Assembly: GCA_030040825.1 (NCBI GenBank)
Contig: JASHSY010000267.1
Span: 1 to 9,214 of the forward strand
Source of the DNA: Xanthobacteraceae bacterium
GTDB taxonomy: Bacteria; Pseudomonadota; Alphaproteobacteria; Rhizobiales; Xanthobacteraceae
Length of the DNA: 9,214 nt
Direction: 5' to 3'
Below are positions 1 to 6,327 of this stretch, one piece after another (the first letter of the stretch is position 1; each line of letters starts with the position of its first letter). The notes below the pieces were generated by a model that saw nothing but the letters and a program-made list of their open reading frames with translations, searched no databases and had not been told where the DNA came from. The position numbers and the translations under genes were made by a program.

Positions 1-366
1 CAGATTTTCCTCGATAGTCAGATGGCCGAAGCAATAACGGCCCTGCATCACCTGAATGCAGCCGCGCCGGACCACTTCGTTGGGCGAAAGCGCCTGCACT
101 TGATGGCCGCTGAAGACGATCGAGCCCTTGGTCACCTCGCCGCGCTCGGAGTGAAGTAGATTGGAGATCGCCTTGAGCGTCGTGGTCTTGCCGGCGCCAT
201 TGGCGCCGAGCAACGCAACAATGCCGCCATCTTGCACGACAAGCGATACGCCCTTGAGCACGAGAATAACGCGATCGTAGACCACCTCGATATTGTTGAG
301 CGACAGAATGGGCGCGGTGCCGGGCGCACTTTCGGGCGCGGATTGCATCGGCGCGATGACAGTCAT
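1..366 (-). CDS. livF: Liv-type ABC transporter ATP-binding protein LivF, N-terminal part (cut by window edge)
   Basis: This is the second cytoplasmic ATPase of a branched-chain amino acid (HAAT/Liv) type importer, which would pair with LivG to drive the LivH/LivM channel. The first 122 residues are visible and the reading frame stays open to the left edge. A Walker A motif GANGAGKTT lies at residues 54-62. The Q-loop region reads VMQGRYCFGHLTIEENL (about 106-122), which matches the LivF pattern 'PEGR..F..LTVEENL'; here Gln108 stands where many LivF proteins have Glu. Signature, Walker B and H-loop lie outside the window. The ATG at 366 is preceded by AAAGGA with 8 nt spacing. An N-terminal leader of about 20 residues rich in Ala, Pro and Ser precedes the ABC fold, so a later start cannot be ruled out, but the ribosome site favours this one. 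It is the last visible gene of the operon, 137 nt behind the distal binding-protein gene and behind a terminator-like hairpin. Confidence 0.93.
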   Translation of the reverse strand, partial: MTVIAPMQSAPESAPGTAPILSLNNIEVVYDRVILVLKGVSLVVQDGGIVALLGANGAGKTTTLKAISNLLHSERGEVTKGSIVFSGHQVQALSPNEVVRRGCIQVMQGRYCFGHLTIEENL

Positions 367-383
367 GGTTACGGTCCTTTTGC

Positions 384-406
384 CGGAAAAATAGAGGGTT
401 TTTCCG
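384..406 (-). other. Small A/U-rich hairpin just before the livF ribosome site
   Basis: The arms CGGAAAAA and TTTTTCCG (8 bp, perfect) enclose a 7-nt loop. On the transcribed strand the hairpin ends about 6 nt before the AAAGGA ribosome site of livF. It could protect the 5' end of a processed livF message or modulate ribosome access; both roles are inference. No conserved regulatory family is recognised. Confidence 0.35.
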
Positions 407-417
407 CGGCAGGCGAG

Positions 418-456
418 CAAAACAATGAGGGGCCCCGCCTTGGCAAGGCCCCTCAT
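418..456 (-). terminator. Terminator-like hairpin between distal binding-protein gene and livF
   Basis: A perfect 10-bp inverted repeat, ATGAGGGGCC and GGCCCCTCAT, encloses a 12-nt loop (435-446). On the minus strand, the direction of the operon, the stem is followed at once by TGTTTTG. A GC-rich stem plus a short U-rich run has the form of a Rho-independent terminator. It lies 47 nt past the stop codon of the binding-protein gene and about 58 nt before livF. It probably works as a partial terminator or as a 3' stabiliser of the binding-protein message, with some read-through into livF. The U-run is short and broken by G, so full termination is doubtful. On the plus strand no T-run follows the stem. 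Confidence 0.6.
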
Positions 457-503
457 CCAATCGGTGCTTGGCGGGGTTCTTCCCGCCGACTAGGCAAACC
501 AGT

Positions 504-1829
504 CTACGACGACTTGTCGCAGGCTTCGGTGCGCTTCGGCCAGCCGGTATTAGCCTTGGCGTAGCTCTCGGCAGCACTTTGGATCAGCGGCAGTACCTTG
601 TCCTTGATCGGCTCGAGCGTCTCGGGCGTCTTCTGCCACTTGGTGCCATCCCATTGCACGACCGAGATGAGGTTGTGTCCATTGTGGTCGGCACAGCTCA
701 ACTTGACCGGGGTGGCAAAGTTTTCCAGCCCGATTTCTTTCCAGCGTGCCGCGGTAATGTTGAGGTTTTCGAGACCACGGCGCACGTCTTCGCCGGTGAC
801 TTCTTTCTTGCCGCTCAGACGTTGCGCTGTGCGAATTGCTTCGACGATAAGCGCCGCATTGAGAACGCCGCGATCGTAGAAGTTCTCGCCGACCTTATCC
901 TTCGAGGTGACTTGGCTTTTGCCCTTGTCGACCACGTATTTGAGGATGTCCTGGATCGCCGGGAAGTTGGTGCCGACGGCGTTGATGTCGAGCGACAAAT
1001 ACCCCTTCGACTCGGCGCCGGCCGGCCGCGGATCGTCATCGTTGCCCGCCCACCAATTGCCGACCAGCCGGTTCATCGGGAAGCCGATCTTGGCCGCTTC
1101 CTTGATGGCGGTCGGATTCATGGCGCCCCAGCCTTGCAGATAAATCCAGTCGGGCCGGTCACGCCGGATGTCGAGCCAGAGCGAGGTCTGGTTCTGCATC
1201 TGCGCGCCAGGAACCGGGTAGAGCTTCAGCGTGAAGCCGTAGTCCTTGGCGAGCGCTTCGAGGAGCGGAATCGGCTCCTTGCCATAGGGCGCGTCGAGAT
1301 GGACGAGGCCGATGGTCTTGCCCTTGAGCTTGTCGAAACCGCCTTCGACGTTGGCAGCGTGACGGATAAACGCCGACGCGCCGTCCCAATACGTATCGGG
1401 CGGATTGAATACCCAAGGGAACTGATCGCCGTCGGCCGAAGCCGACAGACCGTAGGCCATGGACAAGATTGGTACCTTGTCGACCGCCGCTTTGGGGATC
1501 AGCTGCAAAGTGATGCCGGTCGAAAACGGCGTGGTGATGATCGGGTGCTTGCCTTTGGTGGAGTCGTAGCACTCGACGCCTTTCTTGGTGTCGTAGCCGG
1601 TCTCACACTCCTCGGCGTTGATGCGGACGCCGCCGACACCGCCGTCACGTTCGTTGAGCATGGTGAAGTAGTCGTCCATGCCGTTTGAGAAGGGTATGCC
1701 GGACCCGGCATAGGGGCCGGTCCGATAGGTAAACAGCGGAATGTATAATTCCGCCGCCTGCGCGCTCGCGGCCGCGAGCGGTGCCGCGGTCGCGACTGCC
1801 AAGCCGAGAGCAATATAACTGAGACGCAT
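504..1829 (-). CDS. Periplasmic binding protein of Liv-type ABC transporter, distal tandem copy
   Basis: This is a 441-residue extracytoplasmic ligand receptor of the type I periplasmic binding fold (LivJ-like, Peripla_BP_6 family), which would deliver substrate to LivH/LivM. A Sec signal peptide is clear: MRL start, hydrophobic core, and AQA-A near residues 23-26 as likely cleavage site. There is no lipobox Cys, so the mature protein should be soluble. Four cysteines (75, 87, 379, 437) recur in the neighbouring paralogue and may form two disulfides. The frame opens further upstream to 1898, but the extra 23 residues would precede the signal peptide, and the ATG at 1829 has GGGAG 9 nt upstream, so I chose 1829. 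It is a tandem duplicate of the gene at 1983-3308, with the same length and the same C-terminal EACDKSS. The central part (residues 161-229) differs at one residue only. The ligand is unknown; the adjacent CoA ligase hints at a carboxylic acid. Confidence 0.93.
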   Translation of the reverse strand: MRLSYIALGLAVATAAPLAAASAQAAELYIPLFTYRTGPYAGSGIPFSNGMDDYFTMLNERDGGVGGVRINAEECETGYDTKKGVECYDSTKGKHPIITTPFSTGITLQLIPKAAVDKVPILSMAYGLSASADGDQFPWVFNPPDTYWDGASAFIRHAANVEGGFDKLKGKTIGLVHLDAPYGKEPIPLLEALAKDYGFTLKLYPVPGAQMQNQTSLWLDIRRDRPDWIYLQGWGAMNPTAIKEAAKIGFPMNRLVGNWWAGNDDDPRPAGAESKGYLSLDINAVGTNFPAIQDILKYVVDKGKSQVTSKDKVGENFYDRGVLNAALIVEAIRTAQRLSGKKEVTGEDVRRGLENLNITAARWKEIGLENFATPVKLSCADHNGHNLISVVQWDGTKWQKTPETLEPIKDKVLPLIQSAAESYAKANTGWPKRTEACDKSS

Positions 1830-1852
1830 AGCCAATATCTCCCTTGGTTTTT

Positions 1853-1873
1853 GCGTCGGCGCATGGCCGGCGC
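1853..1873 (-). promoter_or_regulatory. Leader hairpin before distal binding-protein gene (shared with paralogue)
   Basis: On the transcribed strand GCGCCGG and CCGACGC pair with one C-A mismatch around a 7-nt loop, and an inner C-G pair can shrink this loop. The hairpin ends 23 nt before the ATG and is followed by CAAA and the ribosome site. The same two arms stand before the other binding-protein gene (3327-3345), though the loop differs in sequence and length. It was probably copied with the gene; a role in mRNA processing or stability is inference. Confidence 0.45.
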
Positions 1874-1916
1874 ATCGATACTGCCCTCGATCTCTCAATG
1901 GGGGGAAAGAGGGAAG

Positions 1917-1942
1917 CCGCGCCGGCTGTCAGGCCAGCGCGG
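1917..1942 (-). terminator. Hairpin after proximal binding-protein gene, possible attenuator
   Basis: This is a 10-bp stem (CCGCGCTGGC with GCCGGCGCGG on the minus strand, one G-T wobble) with a 6-nt loop, 40 nt after the stop codon of the proximal binding-protein gene. The stem is followed by a pyrimidine tract (CTTCCCTCTTTCCCCCC) rather than a clean U-run, so it is at best a weak terminator. It could equally block 3' exonucleases and stabilise the upstream message. Its position mirrors the hairpin at 418-456 behind the other copy. Confidence 0.35.
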
Positions 1943-1982
1943 GAATTAGGTCGCAGTCTGCAACATAATGCGGCGGTTCACC

Positions 1983-3308
1983 TCATGACGACTTGTCGCA
2001 AGCCTCACTGCGCTTGGGCCAGCCGGCATTGGCGGAAACGTAGCTATTCGCCGCGCTGTCGATCAACGGCAGTACCTTGTCCTTGATCGGCTCGATCCAG
2101 CCCGATGCTTTGGTCCACTTGGTCCCGTCCCAACGGGCCAAATAGATGCCGTTATGGCCGTTGTGGTCGGCACAGCTCAGATGAATCGGAGCGGCGAACG
2201 CCGGGAGGCCGAGTTCCTTCCAACGCGCCTCGGTGATGTTGAGCGTCTCCAAACCCCGGCGCACGTCTTCGCCAGTGACCTGCTTCTTGCCGGTCAAATG
2301 CTGGGCGCCGCGGATAGCCTCGGCGATCAAGACGGCATTCATGACGCCTCGATTATAGAGGACCTCCCCAACCTTTTCTTTCGGGGTCTGGGTGTTCCCC
2401 TTGTCGACGACATATTTGAGGATGTCCTGGATTGCGGGGTAATCCCGACCAACGCCGCTGAAGCCGAGGGCTGAATAGCCTTTAGCTTCCGGGCCCGCAG
2501 GGCGAACATCGTCCTCGCCGCCCGCCCACCAATTCCCAATAAAGTGATCCATTGGGAAGTTAACTTTGATCGCCTCCTTAAGCGCGGTCGGGTTCATGGC
2601 GCCCCAACCTTGCATAAAGATCCAGTCGGGCCGGTCACGTCGGATGTCGAGCCAGAGCGAGGTCTGGTTCTGCATCTGAGCGCCAGGAATCGGATAGAGT
2701 TTGAGGGTGAAGCCGTAATCCTTGGCGAGCGCTTCGAGGAGCGGGATCGGCTCCTTGCCGTAAGGCGCATCGAGATGGACCAGGCCGATCGTCTTGCCCT
2801 TGAGCTTGTCAAAGCCGCCCTCAACGTCGGCAACGTGCCGAACGAAGGCGGATGCGCCATCCCAATACGTGGCCGGCGGATTGAAGACCCATGGGAAATC
2901 ATTGCCGTCGGCTGAAGCCGAGAGGCCGTAGGCCATGGACAGGACCGGAATCTTGTCGACTGACGCCTTGGGAATCAGCTGCAGCGTGATACCGGTCGAG
3001 TATGGCGTGCTGACGACCGGGTTCTTGCCCTTGGTAGCATCGTAGCACTCGACACCTTTCTTGGTATCGTAGCCGGTTTCGCACTCCTCGACGATCAGCC
3101 GCACGCCGCCGATACCGCCGTCGCGCGCGTTAAGCAAATTCAGATAATCATGCATGCCGTTGAAGATCGCTATGCCCGCGCCCGAATAGGGGCCGGTGCG
3201 ATAGCTCATCAGCGGGATGTAGATGCCGTCCGCCGCCTGTGCGGCCGTGACCGCGGCGGGAACCGCGGTGACGAGCGCCAAGCCGAGCACAAGAAGCTTC
3301 AAACGCAT
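1983..3308 (-). CDS. Periplasmic binding protein of Liv-type ABC transporter, proximal tandem copy
   Basis: This is a second 441-residue type I periplasmic binding protein (LivJ-like family), first of the two in transcription order. It has a Sec signal peptide (MRLKLLVLGLALV core, AQA-A at 23-26) and no lipobox. The family block ECETGYDTKKGVECY lies at residues 75-89. Cysteines pair with those of the paralogue, allowing for a one-residue shift early in the protein. The frame is open up to 3455, but those 49 extra residues are very basic, lie across hairpins and precede the signal peptide. The ATG at 3308 has GGAGG 6 nt upstream, so the long start is rejected. By eye the two copies agree in most residues. 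They differ more in the N-terminal 60 residues and in some segments near 245-285, parts that could affect the ligand cleft. Two receptors feeding one channel is known in E. coli (LivJ/LivK); here the same arrangement is suggested. Confidence 0.93.
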   Translation of the reverse strand: MRLKLLVLGLALVTAVPAAVTAAQAADGIYIPLMSYRTGPYSGAGIAIFNGMHDYLNLLNARDGGIGGVRLIVEECETGYDTKKGVECYDATKGKNPVVSTPYSTGITLQLIPKASVDKIPVLSMAYGLSASADGNDFPWVFNPPATYWDGASAFVRHVADVEGGFDKLKGKTIGLVHLDAPYGKEPIPLLEALAKDYGFTLKLYPIPGAQMQNQTSLWLDIRRDRPDWIFMQGWGAMNPTALKEAIKVNFPMDHFIGNWWAGGEDDVRPAGPEAKGYSALGFSGVGRDYPAIQDILKYVVDKGNTQTPKEKVGEVLYNRGVMNAVLIAEAIRGAQHLTGKKQVTGEDVRRGLETLNITEARWKELGLPAFAAPIHLSCADHNGHNGIYLARWDGTKWTKASGWIEPIKDKVLPLIDSAANSYVSANAGWPKRSEACDKSS

Positions 3309-3326
3309 GGCTTTCCTCCGTGGTTT

Positions 3327-3345
3327 GCGTCGGTTCAGCCGGCGC
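3327..3345 (-). promoter_or_regulatory. Leader hairpin before proximal binding-protein gene (shared with paralogue)
   Basis: On the minus strand GCGCCGG and CCGACGC pair around a 5-nt loop (CTGAA) with one C-A mismatch, 18 nt before the ATG. Arms and mismatch are identical to those at 1853-1873, while the loops differ. The match continues into CAAA and the purine-rich ribosome site. A conserved leader element or a plain remnant of duplication are both possible. Confidence 0.45.
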
Positions 3346-3358
3346 TTGGTTTTTTTGT

Positions 3359-3411
3359 CCTCATTCTCATCAGCGAGAAGGAGGCGTCCCCACCCCAGCC
3401 ACCTCGGCTGG
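3359..3411. repeat. Two adjacent hairpins in the gap between livM and proximal binding-protein gene
   Basis: Stem one (3359-3368 with 3375-3384) pairs CCTCATTCTC with GAGAAGGAGG, 9 of 10 positions, around 6 nt. Stem two (3395-3400 with 3406-3411) pairs CCAGCC with GGCTGG around 5 nt, and can be lengthened outward with wobbles and a mismatch because C-runs and G-runs flank it. No U-run follows either stem in the operon direction. Together with the leader hairpin the 128-nt gap is almost fully structured. It may be a processing or stability region of the message, or a small dispersed intergenic palindromic element; only a genome-wide search could tell. Confidence 0.4.
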
Positions 3412-3436
3412 AGGGATGGGTTACGAGTGTGCCCTA

Positions 3437-4513
3437 TCAGTAAGGAAAGGGCCACACCCTCAACTTCTGTTTACCAATCTGCCACAGCCGAGCGAGTCCG
3501 TTGGGTTCGACCACCAAAAACACGATGATCAGCGCGCCAACGATGACAAACGTCAGCTGCTCGGCCGCGGCCGGACGGATCGGAATGCCAAAGTTGGCGG
3601 GGATGAGCCGCAATGCGATCGGCAAAATGTAGATCAGCGCGGAGCCAAAAAACGACCCGATCAGGGTGCCAAGGCCGCCGATAATCACCATGAAGAGAAT
3701 GAGGAAACTTTGGTCGATGGCGAAGACTTCCGCTTCAGCGCCGCCGTACCAGAGGAACACCATCATCGCTCCGGCCACGCCGCAATAAAACGACGATACG
3801 GCGAACGCCAGCAGCTTGGTGCGAAATAGCCTGATACCGATCAACTCGGCGGCGAGATCCATGTCGCGCACCGACATCCACATCCGGCCGATGCGGCCGT
3901 GCACGATATTCGATGCAACCCACGTCATTGCCACGACAATGGTGAGGACCGCCAGGTAACGAGTCAGCGAGGTAGCGGTCGGCCCGGTCATGGGAATGCC
4001 CATGAACGTGCGCAGCGGCACCTCGATCGCGCCTGACACACTGTAGTTATAAAGCCAAGGAATGCGGATGAAGCACCATTCGAGGAAAAACTGCGCCGCA
4101 AGGGTCGCCACTGCGAGATAAAAACCCTTGATCCGCAGCGAGGGCAGTCCGAACAACACGCCGATGGCGGACGAGAAGAACCCCGACGCCAATATCCAGA
4201 TGAGGATGTTCACGTGCGGGAAGATGGTGGTCAGCTTCAGGCAAGCATAAGCGCCGACGCCCATGAACGCGCCGGTGCCGAGCGACAGCAGCCCGGTATA
4301 CCCGGTCAGCAGGTTCAGTCCGATTGCAGCGAGGGAAAAGATCAGAAACGGAATTAGGATCGTGTTGAGCAGAAAGTCGTTGCCGATCAGCGGAAATACC
4401 ACGTACGCGATAACAAGGATCACGGCAATTCCGATCCGATCCTGCAAGATCGGGAACACGGCCATGTCGGCAGCATAGTTCGATTTGTACTGACCGACTT
4501 CGCGGTAAAGCAT
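3437..4513 (-). CDS. livM: Liv-type ABC transporter inner-membrane permease LivM
   Basis: This 358-residue integral membrane protein is one half of the translocation channel, the partner of LivH. Many hydrophobic segments are visible (about 28-45, 50-70, 103-123, 185-202, 235-255, 268-300, 318-336). The LivM block GYTGLLSLGTGAFMGVGAY lies at 71-89. The cytoplasmic coupling loop (EAA-like) is at about 206-232: GRIGRMWMSVRDMDLAAELI followed by GIRLFRTKLLAFA. The tail carries EPNGLARLW (336-344), typical of the family. Length is normal for LivM. The ATG at 4513 lies 3 nt after the livH stop, with only a weak GGA upstream, so translation is probably coupled to livH. The N-terminus (MLYREVGQYKS) is soluble and about 25 residues long before the first membrane segment. 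The substrate cannot be inferred from the permease. Confidence 0.95.
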   Translation of the reverse strand: MLYREVGQYKSNYAADMAVFPILQDRIGIAVILVIAYVVFPLIGNDFLLNTILIPFLIFSLAAIGLNLLTGYTGLLSLGTGAFMGVGAYACLKLTTIFPHVNILIWILASGFFSSAIGVLFGLPSLRIKGFYLAVATLAAQFFLEWCFIRIPWLYNYSVSGAIEVPLRTFMGIPMTGPTATSLTRYLAVLTIVVAMTWVASNIVHGRIGRMWMSVRDMDLAAELIGIRLFRTKLLAFAVSSFYCGVAGAMMVFLWYGGAEAEVFAIDQSFLILFMVIIGGLGTLIGSFFGSALIYILPIALRLIPANFGIPIRPAAAEQLTFVIVGALIIVFLVVEPNGLARLWQIGKQKLRVWPFPY

Positions 4514-4516
4514 TGG

Positions 4517-5473
4517 TCAGATCCGCTCGATGATTTTTTCGCCGAACAGGCCTTGCGGCCGGAAAATGAGGAAGCCAAGCGCGATCACGTAGGCGAGCCA
4601 GTTTTCGATGCCGCCGCCGAGCAGCGGGCCCCAGTAAAACTCGCCGAGCTTCTCGCCGATGCCGATAATCAGGCCGCCGACGATGGCGCCCGGAATGGAG
4701 GTAAAGCCGCCGAGGATCAAGACCGGCAACGCCTTAAGCGCAATGATCTGCAACGAAAACGAAACCTCCGAGCGGGCGCCCCACATGATGCCGGTGGTCA
4801 GCGCAACAACGCCGGCGGCAAACCAGACGATCACCCAGATCTGCTCCAGCGAAATGCCGACCGACAATGCCGCCTGATGGCTATCGGCGACCGCGCGCAA
4901 CGCACGGCCGATGCGCGTGCGCTGAAAAAACACCGCCAGCACTGCAACCATAATGGAAGCGATGACGACGGCCGCAATGTCGATCTTTTGCAGCGAAACA
5001 AAGCCGAAGTGTCCCTTCCACTCGATCGCCCCGCTCGGCAGGTAGAGGTCATCCGCAATCATGACCTTCGGATTGCCGCCGAAGACCAACTGGCCAAAGC
5101 CGATCAGAAAGTAAGTCAGGCCGAAAGTAGCCATGAACAGAATGATTTCCGATTGGTTCACCAGCGGCCGCAGCATCAGCCGCTCGACACCGAACGCCAG
5201 TACCAGCATGACGAGGATGGTGAGGCCGAGCGCGACAAAGGCGGGCACGCCGTGTTCATGCAGGCCGACGAGCGTGAGCGCCGCGAACACTACCATGATG
5301 CCTTGCGCAAAATTGAACACGCCCGACGCTTTGAAAATCAGCACGAAGCCGAGCGCGATCAAGGCATAAAGCACGCCGCCGACCAGGCCGTCCCACAGCG
5401 TCTGCATCAGGAGGTCCGGCGCATGGACCATCTGAACGAACGGATCGACAAAGATCAAATACAGGATGTGCAT
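4517..5473 (-). CDS. livH: Liv-type ABC transporter inner-membrane permease LivH
   Basis: This 318-residue integral membrane protein is the second channel subunit. The hallmark of LivH is near the N-terminus: LVGGVLYALIALGFVLIFKA and then SGVFNFAQG (residues 30-58). The coupling loop to the ATPases is at about 182-207 (FFQRTRIGRALRAVADSHQA, then ALSVGI). The block LPVLILGGFTSIPGAIVGG (249-267) and the C-terminal FRPQGLFGEK (304-313) are family features. Hydrophobic stretches occupy most of the chain. The ATG at 5473 has AGGG 6 nt upstream. Later ATGs at residues 15 and 23 would remove a leader of about 20 residues that many LivH proteins lack, so a shorter product is possible. It is 53 nt after livG and directly before livM. 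Confidence 0.95.
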   Translation of the reverse strand: MHILYLIFVDPFVQMVHAPDLLMQTLWDGLVGGVLYALIALGFVLIFKASGVFNFAQGIMVVFAALTLVGLHEHGVPAFVALGLTILVMLVLAFGVERLMLRPLVNQSEIILFMATFGLTYFLIGFGQLVFGGNPKVMIADDLYLPSGAIEWKGHFGFVSLQKIDIAAVVIASIMVAVLAVFFQRTRIGRALRAVADSHQAALSVGISLEQIWVIVWFAAGVVALTTGIMWGARSEVSFSLQIIALKALPVLILGGFTSIPGAIVGGLIIGIGEKLGEFYWGPLLGGGIENWLAYVIALGFLIFRPQGLFGEKIIERI

Positions 5474-5526
5474 GCGCGCCCTAACGGTCCGATTCTAACA
5501 TTCGCATCCGTGTCGAATGCGCTCCA

Positions 5527-6327
5527 CTAGTGCGTTTCGCCGAGGTAAGCGCGGATCACGTCCTTGTCGCGCTTGACCTCGTCCGGCGTGCCGTCGGCAA
5601 TCTTTCGCCCATAATCCAACACCACCACCCGGTCGGACAGATCCATCACCACGCCCATGTCGTGCTCGATCAAGGCGATCGTTGTACCGTATTGCTGATT
5701 GACATCGATAATGAAGCGCGACATGTCCTCTTTCTCTTCGAGGTTCATGCCGGCCATCGGTTCGTCAAGCAGGAGCAAATCGGGCTCCATGGCGAGCGCT
5801 CGGCCAAGCTCTACCCGCTTTTGCAGCCCGTAGGGCAAGCGGCCCACCTGGACCTTGCGGATCGCCGCGATTTCGAGAAAGTCGATGATTTCTTCGACCC
5901 GGCGGCGATGCTCCACCTCTTCTTGGAGCGCCGGCCCGTAGCGCAACAGCTGCCAGAAAAAGCCGCGGTGCATTTTAAGCGCCCTACCGGCCAAGATGTT
6001 GTCGAGCGTCGTCATCCCACGAAACAGCGCGAGATTTTGAAACGTGCGCGCGATGCCGCCTCGCGCGGCGGCGTAAGGCCGCATGCTGTTGCGGACATTG
6101 CCCTTGAAAGTGATACGCCCCGATTGCGGCTGGTAGAAGCCGTTGACGACGTTGAGCATCGAGGTTTTGCCGGCGCCGTTCGGTCCGATGATGGCGCGAA
6201 TTTCGCCCTTGCGAATATCAAACGAAACACCGGTCAAGGCGCGCACGCCGCCAAATGAAAGAGATACCTCCTCGACGGCGAGCAGAACCTCGCCGAGCGC
6301 CGTCTCGTTCGAGGACGGCGCCCTCAT
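5527..6327 (-). CDS. livG: Liv-type ABC transporter ATP-binding protein LivG
   Basis: This 266-residue cytoplasmic ATPase has all ABC motifs complete: Walker A GPNGAGKT (48-55), Q-loop Gln97 in TFQNLALF, a divergent signature PYGLQKRVELGRAL (165-178) where the usual LSGGQ is YGLQK as in many LivG proteins, Walker B LLLLDE (184-189), and H-loop His222 in ALIEHDM. The C-terminal extension (VVVLDYGRKIADGTPDEV onward) is the Liv-type tail. Length is normal. Its ATG overlaps the stop codon of the upstream ligase gene by ATGA (6324-6327), and GGAG lies 8 nt upstream inside the ligase, so the two are very likely translationally coupled. It would form a heterodimer with LivF. Confidence 0.96.
   Translation of the reverse strand: MRAPSSNETALGEVLLAVEEVSLSFGGVRALTGVSFDIRKGEIRAIIGPNGAGKTSMLNVVNGFYQPQSGRITFKGNVRNSMRPYAAARGGIARTFQNLALFRGMTTLDNILAGRALKMHRGFFWQLLRYGPALQEEVEHRRRVEEIIDFLEIAAIRKVQVGRLPYGLQKRVELGRALAMEPDLLLLDEPMAGMNLEEKEDMSRFIIDVNQQYGTTIALIEHDMGVVMDLSDRVVVLDYGRKIADGTPDEVKRDKDVIRAYLGETH

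Noticed and set aside
468..1688. 406-codon plus-strand open frame opposite the distal binding-protein gene
   Set aside because: It is antisense to a clearly real gene, has no recognisable domain or ribosome site, and is rich in Arg, Val, Asp and Gly as expected from the complement of GC-rich codons.
1830..1898. 23-residue N-terminal extension of the distal binding protein
   Set aside because: It would precede a complete signal peptide and would include the leader hairpin and the ribosome site; the ATG at 1829 is better.
1900..1913. Purine run GGGGGGAAAGAGGG as a possible ribosome site or G-quadruplex
   Set aside because: No suitable plus-strand start codon with a sensible frame follows, and there are too few separate G-tracts for a quadruplex. 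It is just the pyrimidine tract behind the 1917-1942 stem on the other strand.
3309..3455. 49-residue N-terminal extension of the proximal binding protein, running into livM
   Set aside because: It is strongly basic, encoded by hairpin DNA and overlaps livM; GGAGG before the ATG at 3308 decides the start.
4553..5530. 325-codon plus-strand open frame opposite livH
   Set aside because: The product is extremely rich in Asp, Arg, His, Gln and Asn, the complement of hydrophobic codons in a membrane protein. It is a shadow frame.
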